The translations under genes and the position numbers were made by a program. The notes beneath the pieces are model-generated. The model saw nothing but the letters and a program-made list of their open reading frames with translations, ran no database searches and had not been told where the DNA came from. A stretch of DNA of 37,071 nt from JBEIJQ01 sp040380145 (lineage in GTDB: Bacteria > Bacteroidota > Bacteroidia > Chitinophagales > Saprospiraceae), in assembly GCA_040380145.1 (NCBI GenBank), contig JBEIJQ010000010.1:1-37071 (forward strand). Direction: 5' to 3'. This document shows, one piece after another, positions 9,205-16,466 of the stretch; the stretch's first letter is position 1; each line of letters opens with the position of its first letter.

Positions 9205-9747
9205 ATGCAGACCATCCTCTACCTCGCCATGAGCCTCAACGGCAAGATCGCCCGATCCGATGGTTCGGTGGACTGGTTGGAGCAGGTGCCGAACTCAGAG
9301 GGTACGGATTACGGGTACGAGGAATTTTTCCGCTCGATCGATATTACGGTACAGGGCAACGGCACCTATCGGCAGCTGCGGGGCTGGGGCATTCCGTTTC
9401 CCTACAAGGGCAAGGAGAACTATGTGCTGACCCGCGATGCGGGGGCGTGCGATGATGAGGATGTCCGTTTTGTACGGGAAGACCCTGTCGGGTTCCTCGA
9501 GCGACTGAAGGCGCGCGAGGGCAACGGCATTTGGATCGTCGGCGGGGCGCAGGTCAATGCACTGCTGCTGGCCCATGGCCTGATCGATGAGATCCGCTTG
9601 TTCGTGATGCCGCTGGTGCTGGCGGAGGGACTGGACTTGACGGCCGAGCTGCCCAGCGATGTGGCACTGCGGTTAATCGAGACGCGGACCCGGGTCAACG
9701 GGGTGGTCGAACTGCACTACGCTATCGGTGAAGCCTCCGCGCAGTAA
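9205..9747 (+). CDS. Dihydrofolate reductase-family protein (RibD C-terminal-like domain)
   Basis: 180 residues, a single RibD_C/DHFR-like Rossmann domain similar to the YyaP/YwjB group of NAD(P)H-dependent reductases. Visible: the N-terminal strand ILYLAMSLNGKIARSDGS (substrate-pocket motif of the fold), GNGTYRQL (family GRxTYE-like position), and the C-terminal nucleotide-binding block WIVGGAQVNALLLAHGLIDEI followed by LFVMPLVLAEG. It is not a canonical FolA: several DHFR motifs are absent. The ATG at 9205 is preferred over an in-frame TTG at 9187 because the beta strand begins at once. No operon partner; convergent with mnmE 26 bp downstream. The natural substrate cannot be told from sequence. 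Confidence 0.85.
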   Translation: MQTILYLAMSLNGKIARSDGSVDWLEQVPNSEGTDYGYEEFFRSIDITVQGNGTYRQLRGWGIPFPYKGKENYVLTRDAGACDDEDVRFVREDPVGFLERLKAREGNGIWIVGGAQVNALLLAHGLIDEIRLFVMPLVLAEGLDLTAELPSDVALRLIETRTRVNGVVELHYAIGEASAQ

Positions 9748-9773
9748 ATTCCCCACGCGGCCGGACCGCCGAT

Positions 9774-11147
9774 TTATTTCCCGATACAGAACTTTCCAAA
9801 GATGGAGCCGAGGATGTCCTTGTCCACGTCCACCGCACCGGTGACGGAGCCGAGGTCGCGAAGGGCGAGGCGGATATCCATGGCGAGGAAATCCCCGGAG
9901 ATGCCCGTAGCGAGGCCTTCCAGTACGCGGTCTAAAGCGGCGCGGGCGGCCGCCAGGGCTTCTACGTGGCGGGCCGAGGTGAGCACGGTGGCTTGGGCCG
10001 CCAGCGCCTCGCGCAGGCCGAGTCGCTCGAACATGGCTTCTTTCAGCGTGTCGAGGCCTTCCAAGAGGCGGGCCGAAAGGCAGACCACCTCTGGCTGGGC
10101 GGCCAGTGCGGTCAAGAGGCTCGGGTCGGCGGCATCGCGCTTGTTGGCCACGATCAGGAAAGGCACCCCGAAGGCTTGGGCGGCCTTTTTTTCCTCTTCG
10201 AACTCATCGAGGGTGGAAACGGCGGCCAGATCCACGAGGTACAGCAACAGGGCCGATTGGCGGATTTTTTCCCCGGCGCGGCGCACGCCGATCTGTTCGA
10301 TGGGGTCGGTGGTTTCGCGGAGTCCGGCCGTGTCGGTGAAGCGGAAGGCCACGCCCTCGATGGCGATCACATCCTCGATGAAATCGCGGGTCGTGCCGGC
10401 GATGTCGCTCACGATGGCTTTTTCCTCGTTGAGCAGTGCGTTGAGGAGGGTGGATTTTCCGGCGTTGGGCTTGCCGGCGATGACCACGGGCACGCCGTTT
10501 TTGAGCGCGTTGCCGTAGCGGAACGTGCCGATCAGCGCGTCGAGGCGCTGTTGGATCAGGCGCACGGTGCTTTCCAGTTGGGAGCGGTCCGCGAAGGTCA
10601 CGTCTTCCTCGCCGAAATCCAGTTCGAGTTCGATCAGCGCGGCAAAATCGATGAGCTGCTGGCGCAGAGCCTGGAGGTCGTTGGACACGCCGCCGCGCAG
10701 TTGGCGCAGGGCGAGATCGTGCTGGGCGGCGTTTTCGGCGGCGATGAGGTCGGCCACGGCCTCGGCCTGTGCGAGGTCGAGCTGTCCGTTCAGGAAGGCC
10801 CGTAGGGTGAACTCGCCGGGGTCGGCCAAGCGGGCACCGAGCTGCAGGAAGCGTTCCAGTACCCGTTGCAGCACGAACGGCGAACCGTGGCACGACACTT
10901 CGGCCACGTCTTCACGGGTGTAGGAGCGCGGGGTGCGGAAAAGGCTCACCAGCACCTCGTCGAGTAGGGCCCCGTCGTGGGCGCGGATGCTGCCGAAGTG
11001 CACGGTGTGGGAGGGTTGTTCGAGCAGGTTTTTGCCCTTGAAACAGGCCGCCACCACCTCGATGGCCCGTGGGCCCGAGAGGCGCAGCACGCCGATGGCG
11101 CCGGGGCCGGCGGGCGTGGCGAGGGCGGCGATGGTGTCGTTGTTCAA
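9774..11147 (-). CDS. mnmE: tRNA uridine-5-carboxymethylaminomethyl(34) synthesis GTPase MnmE
   Basis: 457 residues. With MnmG it installs the cmnm5 group on wobble uridine 34. It has an N-terminal tetrahydrofolate-binding domain (DTIAALATPAGPGAIGV onward), a helical domain and an inserted G domain: G1 GKPNAGKS (225-232), G2 GTTRD (251-255), G3 DTAG (272-275), G4 NKRD (335-338). It ends with the invariant C-I-G-K (454-457). The start is TTG at 11147: between the in-frame miaB stop (11166-11168) and the conserved DTIAALA there is no ATG or GTG in this frame. A five-codon reading frame ATG-CTA-TAC-CGT-TGA (11158-11144) overlaps the TTG start out of frame. The 18-nt gap to miaB implies co-transcription. 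Confidence 0.95.
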   Translation of the reverse strand: MNNDTIAALATPAGPGAIGVLRLSGPRAIEVVAACFKGKNLLEQPSHTVHFGSIRAHDGALLDEVLVSLFRTPRSYTREDVAEVSCHGSPFVLQRVLERFLQLGARLADPGEFTLRAFLNGQLDLAQAEAVADLIAAENAAQHDLALRQLRGGVSNDLQALRQQLIDFAALIELELDFGEEDVTFADRSQLESTVRLIQQRLDALIGTFRYGNALKNGVPVVIAGKPNAGKSTLLNALLNEEKAIVSDIAGTTRDFIEDVIAIEGVAFRFTDTAGLRETTDPIEQIGVRRAGEKIRQSALLLYLVDLAAVSTLDEFEEEKKAAQAFGVPFLIVANKRDAADPSLLTALAAQPEVVCLSARLLEGLDTLKEAMFERLGLREALAAQATVLTSARHVEALAAARAALDRVLEGLATGISGDFLAMDIRLALRDLGSVTGAVDVDKDILGSIFGKFCIGK

Positions 11148-11165
11148 CGGTATAGCATTCTTTTT

Positions 11166-12596
11166 TTACCCCACCAACACCCCCTTCAGCGTCGCGGCCG
11201 TGCAATCGGTGATCTTCACCTGCACGTATTGACCGGGACGGGTGTTCTCGCGGGGGAAGACCACCATTTTGTTTTGTGTGTTGCGTCCGCAAAAATCCTC
11301 GTCGGAGCGTCGGGAAGTACCTTCCACGAGCACTTCGAAGACTCGGCCGATGTCGCGCTGGTTGTGGCGGAACGAAACCTGGTTCTGCAGGCGGATGATC
11401 TCGTTCAGACGGGCCTTTTTGGCCTCCAAGGGCACATCGTCGGGGTATTTGCGGGCGGCGAGGGTGCCGGGGCGCTCGGAGTAGAAAAACATGTACGACA
11501 TGCTGTAATCTGCCAGTTCGATCATGCTCAGCGTGTCGTGGTGCTCCTCTTCGGTTTCGGAACAGAAACCGGCGATGATGTCTGACGAAACGGCGCAATC
11601 GGGCACGATGCGGCGTATGGCCTCGATGCGGCCAAGGTACCATTCGCGGTCGTAGGTGCGGTTCATCAGCTCGAGGATGCGGGAGTTGCCCGATTGCACC
11701 GGCAGGTGGATGTACTTGCAGATGTTGGGAAAGCGGGCCATGGTCTCGAGCACCTCGTCGGTGATGTCCTTGGGGTGGGAGGTGGAAAAACGCACGCGCA
11801 GCAGCGGGTCGATCTCGGCCACCATTTGGAGCAGGTGGGCGAAGTTGGTGCGCTCGCCGTTCTCGGGGTTGTCCCACTTGTAGCTGTCCACGTTTTGTCC
11901 AAGGAGGGTCACTTCGCGGTAGCCTTTGGCGAATAGGTCGGCGGCTTCGGCCACCACGCTGAACGGTTCGCGGCTGCGTTCGCGGCCGCGGGTGAAAGGC
12001 ACCACGCAGAAGGAGCACATGTTGTCGCAGCCGCGCATGATGGAGATGAACGCCGAAACGCCGTTGGTGTCGAGGCGAACGGGGCTGATCTCGGAGTAGG
12101 TTTCCTCGCGGGAAAGGAGCACGTTCACGCCGCGTTGGCCGTCTTCTGCGCCGGAAACGAGGTTGGGCAGGTCGCGGTAGGCATCGGGGCCCACGACCAA
12201 GTCCACGAGTTTCTCCTGTTCGAGGAACTTCGCCTTGAGCCGTTCGGCCATGCAGCCCAGTACGCCGACGAGGGTTCCCGGGCGTTCGCGCTTGACCTGT
12301 TCGAAGGCGCGCAGGCGCTTGCGCACCGTCTCTTCGGCCTTTTCGCGGATGGAGCAGGTATTGATGAGGATGAGGTCGCTTTCTTCGACGTTGCGGGTGG
12401 GGCTGAAGCCGACGTCCGAGAGGATGGCGGCCACGATCTCGCTGTCGGAAAAGTTCATCTGGCACCCGTAGCTTTCTATGTAAAAGCGTTTGCCACCAGA
12501 GGTGGGCAGGATCTGTTCCTTGAAAAACACGTCGCCCTGTTTATCTTCGGGCAACTGGGCGTGGGTATGGGGGAGGGTGGGGTTGTTGTCGTACAT
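11166..12596 (-). CDS. miaB: tRNA-2-methylthio-N6-dimethylallyladenosine synthase MiaB
   Basis: 476-residue radical-SAM methylthiotransferase acting on i6A37 of tRNAs. The N-terminal UPF0004 domain has three cluster cysteines, C45 (YGCQMN), C81 (NTCSIRE) and C115 (LGCMAE). The radical-SAM motif C190-x3-C194-x2-C197 (GCDNMCSFC) is intact, followed by FTRGRERSR. A C-terminal TRAM domain ends near LKGVLVG. The ATG at 12596 leaves an N-terminal extension of about 35 residues before RFYIESYGC, common in Bacteroidota MiaB. It leads a two-gene tRNA-modification unit with mnmE, both acting on the anticodon loop. The small KTSC-like gene lies 33 bp upstream on the same strand and may be co-transcribed. 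Confidence 0.96.
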   Translation of the reverse strand: MYDNNPTLPHTHAQLPEDKQGDVFFKEQILPTSGGKRFYIESYGCQMNFSDSEIVAAILSDVGFSPTRNVEESDLILINTCSIREKAEETVRKRLRAFEQVKRERPGTLVGVLGCMAERLKAKFLEQEKLVDLVVGPDAYRDLPNLVSGAEDGQRGVNVLLSREETYSEISPVRLDTNGVSAFISIMRGCDNMCSFCVVPFTRGRERSREPFSVVAEAADLFAKGYREVTLLGQNVDSYKWDNPENGERTNFAHLLQMVAEIDPLLRVRFSTSHPKDITDEVLETMARFPNICKYIHLPVQSGNSRILELMNRTYDREWYLGRIEAIRRIVPDCAVSSDIIAGFCSETEEEHHDTLSMIELADYSMSYMFFYSERPGTLAARKYPDDVPLEAKKARLNEIIRLQNQVSFRHNQRDIGRVFEVLVEGTSRRSDEDFCGRNTQNKMVVFPRENTRPGQYVQVKITDCTAATLKGVLVG

Positions 12597-12629
12597 AAAC
12601 CGTTCAATGACAATATTTTTTACAAAAAA

Positions 12630-13001
12630 TCAATAGCAACTGCACTCGTGGGGCGCGATGTGAAAGTTGAAGCGGACACCGGCGGATTCGGAGTCCCATT
12701 CGCGCCCGAAGAGGAAATTGTTCCAATTGCTCTGGGGCACGTTGCAATACATGACCTTGACGGTGTTGGACTCGAATTCGTATTCGCGGACGCGGGCCAC
12801 CACATAAAGTTCGTCCTCGAGGTGGTACAGGCGGATTTCTTCCAGCCAGGCGGAGCCCAGGGAAGAACCGTAATGGACGGAGTGCAGGATGCCGCGGCTT
12901 TCCACGAATTTCATCAGTGCTTGGCAGCTGACGGCCCTTTGCGACCAAACGGCGGCAAAAGGCAGGAATGCCAACAGCAGGGAGCAGCAGATTTTTTTCA
13001 T
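12630..13001 (-). CDS. Small secreted protein with KTSC-like C-terminal region
   Basis: 123 residues from ATG 13001; a start three codons upstream (13010) is also possible. Signal peptide MKKICCSLLLAFLPFAAVWSQ, then a compact domain. The C-terminal half (LYVVARV..., VMYCNVPQSNWNNFLFG, SESAGVRFNFHI) follows the KTSC pattern of a Y/V-x-NVP, W/v..ff, S-x-G-x-x-FN-x-x-I motif. It ends with H-E-C-S-C-Y, so it has extra cysteines that could form disulfides or bind metal. The function of KTSC proteins is poorly known; the assignment here is by eye and tentative. It may be co-transcribed with miaB 33 bp downstream. A -7 box TATTTTTG lies at 13034-13027. Confidence 0.75.
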   Translation of the reverse strand: MKKICCSLLLAFLPFAAVWSQRAVSCQALMKFVESRGILHSVHYGSSLGSAWLEEIRLYHLEDELYVVARVREYEFESNTVKVMYCNVPQSNWNNFLFGREWDSESAGVRFNFHIAPHECSCY

Positions 13002-13026
13002 GTCGGACATCTGGTGAAAAAGCGTG

Positions 13027-13034
13027 CAAAAATA
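13027..13034 (-). promoter_or_regulatory. Putative -7 box upstream of the KTSC-like gene
   Basis: TATTTTTG on the minus strand is an exact TAnnTTTG match 25 nt before ATG 13001. No good -33 TTG is seen at the expected distance, so support is moderate. Confidence 0.45.
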
Positions 13035-13149
13035 TCGCTCGGTGGGTTAAAATCGGCCGGTTCCGGGGCCGATCGGCCACTTTTTTGCCCAAAAGCCCCA
13101 AATAAACACCATTGCGGGCAAAAACGGTGGCATTGGATACGGGCCATCG

Positions 13150-13644
13150 TCAAGGGGCGACGGTGAGTCGGGCGGTCTGCAGAACGGCCCCCTCGGCAGA
13201 GCAGATCGAAACGAAATAGGTGCCTGCCGCCCATTCCGAAACATCCAAGCGATGGTCGAGCTTGCCCGTGGACAACTGCAACCGCACGGAGGGAGCGACG
13301 GCACGGCCCAAGGGGTCGTTCACCCGAAGGACGGCAGCGAACGGTGCGCCGTTCCCGTGCAGGGAAATCCGACATTCGCCCCGGGCGGGGTTCGGGAACA
13401 CGTCGAGCACGAGCGGTGCGGCCTCCGTGGTGGGCAGTCCCAACGGCAGAAAGTCCGGCTGTTGGAATCCCTGCGTGAGCAGTACGCTGCCCGTTGTGGC
13501 CGTGGCGATGACCGTTTCGCCGAGCGAGTGGGAGAGGGCCGTGCCGTTGTTGACGGGCAGAGCGGCCGCCGCACAGAGCACTTGGCGGTCGAGGGTCTGG
13601 GCGCAGAGCCAGCCGGGGAAAAGCAGTGCGAACAGGAATCGCAT
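13150..13644 (-). CDS. Small T9SS-sorted secreted protein
   Basis: 164 residues. Signal peptide MRFLFALLFPGWLCAQ, then a region of about 65 residues containing SHSLGETVIAT and LLTQGFQQPDF. That SLGE...LTQGFQQP pattern recurs in small Bacteroidota proteins consisting of little more than a T9SS domain. A type A C-terminal sorting domain follows (VFPNPARGECRI... to LTVAP). The long in-frame upstream extension was rejected because it would run back through the channel gene's end. A TACCTTTG match at 13705-13698 lies inside the last codons of the upstream channel gene and might serve as its -7 box. Passenger function unknown. Confidence 0.85.
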   Translation of the reverse strand: MRFLFALLFPGWLCAQTLDRQVLCAAAALPVNNGTALSHSLGETVIATATTGSVLLTQGFQQPDFLPLGLPTTEAAPLVLDVFPNPARGECRISLHGNGAPFAAVLRVNDPLGRAVAPSVRLQLSTGKLDHRLDVSEWAAGTYFVSICSAEGAVLQTARLTVAP

Positions 13645-13691
13645 GGTGCGGAAGGGGATTTTTCGGAAAAAGCCCGTCGGGACGGGACGGC

Positions 13692-14738
13692 TCACTCCAA
13701 AGGTAAAAATTTTTGTCGGAACCGCTCGATTTGTTCCCGGTTGCCGAGCACGATCATTCGAGAGTCCAGGGTCGGCACGATGTCGGAGGAAGGGTTGACG
13801 AGGTATTCTCCGTCGGGCATGTGTAGGCCGATGACGCTGGCGCCGGTGGCCGAGTGCACGTCCCATTCGCCGAGCGGGCGGCGGTGGAATTCCCGGCGCA
13901 GCACTTTGACGGGCACCTCCTCGAAGGCGATGTTGTTTTTGCCCATGTTGGACAGGATGCTCAAAAATTCCACCACGTTGGGATTTTTGACGAGCGTGGC
14001 CATGAAAAAGCCCCCGATGCGTTCGGGCATCACGATGTGGTTGGCTCCCGCGCGCAGCAGTTTGGCCTCCGACTGGGCGTTGAGCGCCCTGGAGACGATG
14101 TGCAGTTGGGGATTTAGCTGTCGGGCCGAGAGCACGATATAGACGTTGTCGGTCTCGCTGCCGGTGGTGACGACCAGCGCGCCGGCCCGTTTGACGCCGG
14201 CCTCGATCAGCACTTCGTCTTGGGTGGCGTCGCCGGCGATGAACGGTAGGGGGCCTTCCCGCAGTTCATCGAGCGCTTCGGAGCGGTTTTCGAGCACCAC
14301 GAACGGTTGTCCGGCCTTGATGAGCTCGGCGGCCACGGCGTGGCCGTGCCGGCCGTACCCGACCAAGATAACGTGGTTTTGCAGTCTTTCTATGCGTTTG
14401 AGCATGCGTTGGATGTTGAGCATTCGGCGGAATTGGCCGTCCACGAAAATTTCGGTGATGACCGTGATCGCATAGGCGAAGATACCCAGGTTGAACATGA
14501 TGAGGAGGGACACGAACATGCGCCCGGCATCGCTCAGGGGGTGCACTTCGCCGAAACCGACCGTCCCGAGGGTGATGACGGTCATGTAAAAGGCTTCCAG
14601 CCATGTGTGGGATTCCAGGAACCGGAATCCAAGGATGCCGGTGACGAGTGCCAACGCCAGCAGCCCCAGGGCGAAATACAATCGCCTTCGGAACTCTCCG
14701 ACGAGCCTTCTGGCAGTGTTTTCGAAAGCGGTGGACAT
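13692..14738 (-). CDS. Two-TM potassium channel with RCK (TrkA-N/TrkA-C) domains
   Basis: 348 residues, inner membrane. TM1 at about 20-38, a pore loop with filter T59-V-G-F-G63 (TLGTVGFGE), TM2 at about 73-97, then a cytosolic RCK domain with a Rossmann nucleotide motif GYGRHG (127-132) and a C-terminal TrkA-C-like lobe. The order matches MthK/KefC-like ligand-gated potassium channels. The filter reads GFG rather than the commoner GYG, which is tolerated in prokaryotic K+ channels. Start chosen at MSTAFENTARR (14738); an in-frame upstream extension of 27 residues lies in the tpiA promoter region and was rejected. A one-mismatch -7 box (GAAATTTG, 14774-14767) is upstream. Divergent from tpiA. 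Confidence 0.93.
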   Translation of the reverse strand: MSTAFENTARRLVGEFRRRLYFALGLLALALVTGILGFRFLESHTWLEAFYMTVITLGTVGFGEVHPLSDAGRMFVSLLIMFNLGIFAYAITVITEIFVDGQFRRMLNIQRMLKRIERLQNHVILVGYGRHGHAVAAELIKAGQPFVVLENRSEALDELREGPLPFIAGDATQDEVLIEAGVKRAGALVVTTGSETDNVYIVLSARQLNPQLHIVSRALNAQSEAKLLRAGANHIVMPERIGGFFMATLVKNPNVVEFLSILSNMGKNNIAFEEVPVKVLRREFHRRPLGEWDVHSATGASVIGLHMPDGEYLVNPSSDIVPTLDSRMIVLGNREQIERFRQKFLPLE

Positions 14739-14782
14739 GGGTGGGGTGGGAGATGGCCTGGGGCCACAAATTTCGACACAAT

Positions 14783-14814
14783 TTTCCTGATCTCGACCGA
14801 ATGCCGTATTTTCG
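14783..14814 (+). promoter_or_regulatory. Candidate promoter of the tpiA operon
   Basis: TTTC at 14783-14786, a 20-nt spacer, then TATTTTCG at 14807-14814. Each element has one mismatch to TTTG / TAnnTTTG. The spacing equals that of the rpsU and kdsA promoters. It predicts a leader of about 30 nt before the TTG start. Confidence 0.5.
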
Positions 14815-14851
14815 CCCACCGAACATTTTTTTCACCCAAATTTTTTTTCTT

Positions 14852-15595
14852 TTGAGAAAAAAACTCGTTGCCGGCAATTGGAAAATGTACAAGACTCTTG
14901 AAGAGAGCCTTGATTTTGTAAGGGTATTCCGCGAGGATGCCCCGGAATGCGTGCTCATCCCCCCGTTCCCTTTCTTGGCGCCCATGGCCGCCGAACTGAA
15001 GGGCAGCGCGGTGGCGCTCGGTGCGCAAAACTGCCACTGGGAGGTCCAAGGGGCCTACACCGGGGAGGTTTCCCCGGAAATGTTGGCCTCGGTCGGTGCC
15101 TCTTATGTGCTCGTCGGCCACTCCGAGCGCCGCATGTACTTCGGCGAAACGGACGCCGTGCTGGCCCCCAAAACGGACGCCGCGCTGCGCGCCGGCCTTT
15201 TGCCCATTTTCTGTGTGGGCGAACCGCTGGAGGTCCGCAACGAGGGCAAGCACTTCGAACTGGTGGGTAGACAGCTCCGCGACGGTCTGTTCCACCTCAC
15301 GGACGAGGATTTCCGACGGGTGACCGTGGCTTATGAGCCCGTATGGGCCATTGGCACGGGCGTGACCGCCACTCCGGGGCAGGCCCAAGAAATGCACGCG
15401 TTCATCCGCGGACAGATCGCTGCCCGTTACGGACACGAAATCGCTGCTGGCACTACCATCCAGTACGGAGGCAGCGTAAAACCCGACAATGCCTCGGAAT
15501 TGTTTTCCCAGCCCGATGTGGACGGAGGCCTCGTGGGCGGGGCTTCCCTGAAACCGGAGGATTTTCTCCGGATCGTCCGGGCCGCACACGCCTGA
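14852..15595 (+). CDS. tpiA: Triosephosphate isomerase
   Basis: 247 residues, standard TIM length. Interconverts DHAP and glyceraldehyde-3-phosphate. Catalytic residues are K11 (VAGNWKM), H90 (LVGHSERR) and E162 (AYEPVWAIGTG); phosphate-gripping loops GGSVKP and VGGASL are present. The TTG start at 14852 reproduces the family N-terminus RKKLVAGNWKM. An in-frame ATG at 14801 would add 17 unlike residues and overlaps the -7 box, and the next internal ATG lies after the catalytic Lys. The TTG sits in the middle of a T8-CTTTTGAG-A7 pseudo-palindrome (14841-14863). First gene of a run with prmA (3-nt gap), the 1660-residue secreted protein and a lipoprotein. Confidence 0.96.
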   Translation: MRKKLVAGNWKMYKTLEESLDFVRVFREDAPECVLIPPFPFLAPMAAELKGSAVALGAQNCHWEVQGAYTGEVSPEMLASVGASYVLVGHSERRMYFGETDAVLAPKTDAALRAGLLPIFCVGEPLEVRNEGKHFELVGRQLRDGLFHLTDEDFRRVTVAYEPVWAIGTGVTATPGQAQEMHAFIRGQIAARYGHEIAAGTTIQYGGSVKPDNASELFSQPDVDGGLVGGASLKPEDFLRIVRAAHA

Positions 15596-15598
15596 CCC

Positions 15599-16432
15599 AT
15601 GTCGAACGCCCATGCCCAGATCGAGGTGACCTGCGCCCTTGAGCTGTCCGAGGTGCTGATCGCCCTGATGTCCGAACTGCCCTTCGACATGTTCGAAGAA
15701 AACGAACAGGGATTCCACGCCTTTGCCCAATCGGCCCTTTGGGGCGACCCGGAGCGGGCTGCGTTGGATGCTTTGCGCGATGATTTCGAATTTGAGTGGA
15801 CGGAAACGGAGATCCCTTATGTGAATTGGAACGAGGCCTGGGAAAAAAACTTCGAACCGGTGGAGGTCCAAGGCTTCTGCCGCATCCGGGCGGAATTCCA
15901 TCCCTCGGTGCCGGGATTCGAACACGAGTTCGTGCTCTCGCCCAAAATGGCCTTCGGTACCGGCCACCACGCCACCACACGGATGGTGATCCTGGCGATG
16001 CGGGAAATCGATTTCCGGGGGAAAACCGTGTTGGATTATGGTTGCGGAACGGCGATTTTGGCGATGTTGGCCGTCCGGCTGGGCGCCGATCGCGCTTGGG
16101 CCATCGACTACGACCCCAATGCCACCGAGAACGCCCTCGAAAACATCCGCCGCAACGAAGTCCCCGGCGTGGAGGTCCTGACGGGCGACTTGGAGGTCCT
16201 GTCTTCCGATGCCCGCTTCGAAATCGTGCTGGCCAACATCAACAAAAATGTGCTCACCGGCGCCATGGCCCAATTGGCCCGTTGCATAGCCCCGGACGGC
16301 GACCTCGTGCTGTCGGGATTCTTGGCCGGCGATGAGGACGACATGATCGAATCGCTCCGCGCACACGGTTTCGGCCCCGCTCGACGTTTACAGGAAAAAG
16401 ATTGGATTTGCCTCCACGCCAAGTTCCTTTGA
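15599..16432 (+). CDS. prmA: Ribosomal protein uL11 methyltransferase PrmA
   Basis: 277 residues. SAM-dependent trimethylation of uL11. The N-terminal substrate-recognition domain (about 1-100) is followed by a class I methyltransferase fold: MAFGTGHHATT (117-127, the PrmA hallmark), motif I DYGCG (146-150), an acidic loop AIDYDP (168-173) and catalytic-site NINKNVL (213-219). DYGCG replaces the frequent DxGxG wording, with the same glycine spacing. The ATG at 15599 lies 3 nt after the tpiA stop, so coupling is likely. A tpiA-prmA neighbourhood is familiar in Bacteroidota. Confidence 0.95.
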   Translation: MSNAHAQIEVTCALELSEVLIALMSELPFDMFEENEQGFHAFAQSALWGDPERAALDALRDDFEFEWTETEIPYVNWNEAWEKNFEPVEVQGFCRIRAEFHPSVPGFEHEFVLSPKMAFGTGHHATTRMVILAMREIDFRGKTVLDYGCGTAILAMLAVRLGADRAWAIDYDPNATENALENIRRNEVPGVEVLTGDLEVLSSDARFEIVLANINKNVLTGAMAQLARCIAPDGDLVLSGFLAGDEDDMIESLRAHGFGPARRLQEKDWICLHAKFL

Positions 16433-16466
16433 GCCGGTGGCACGGTCCCTCAACAACGACCCCAAA

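Noticed and set aside
9748..9773. GCGG-CCGGA-CCGC hairpin between the reductase and mnmE
   Set aside because: Only four base pairs and no T-tract; too weak to call a terminator.
11160..11168. A7 run at the miaB stop as a possible programmed frameshift site
   Set aside because: Both flanking proteins are complete at their family ends, and nothing would be gained in the shifted frame.
10912..12465. 517-residue minus-strand frame overlapping miaB and mnmE in another frame
   Set aside because: Extremely Arg/Pro-rich, a typical frame-shifted reading of GC-rich genes; miaB and mnmE are intact.
13692..13705. TACCTTTG match inside the end of the channel gene as a sure promoter for the small T9SS gene
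   Set aside because: It encodes conserved-looking C-terminal residues of the channel and has no -33 partner; kept only as a remark under that gene.
14582..16366. 594-residue antisense frame across tpiA and prmA
   Set aside because: It covers two certain genes and their intergenic DNA, and has no recognisable domain.
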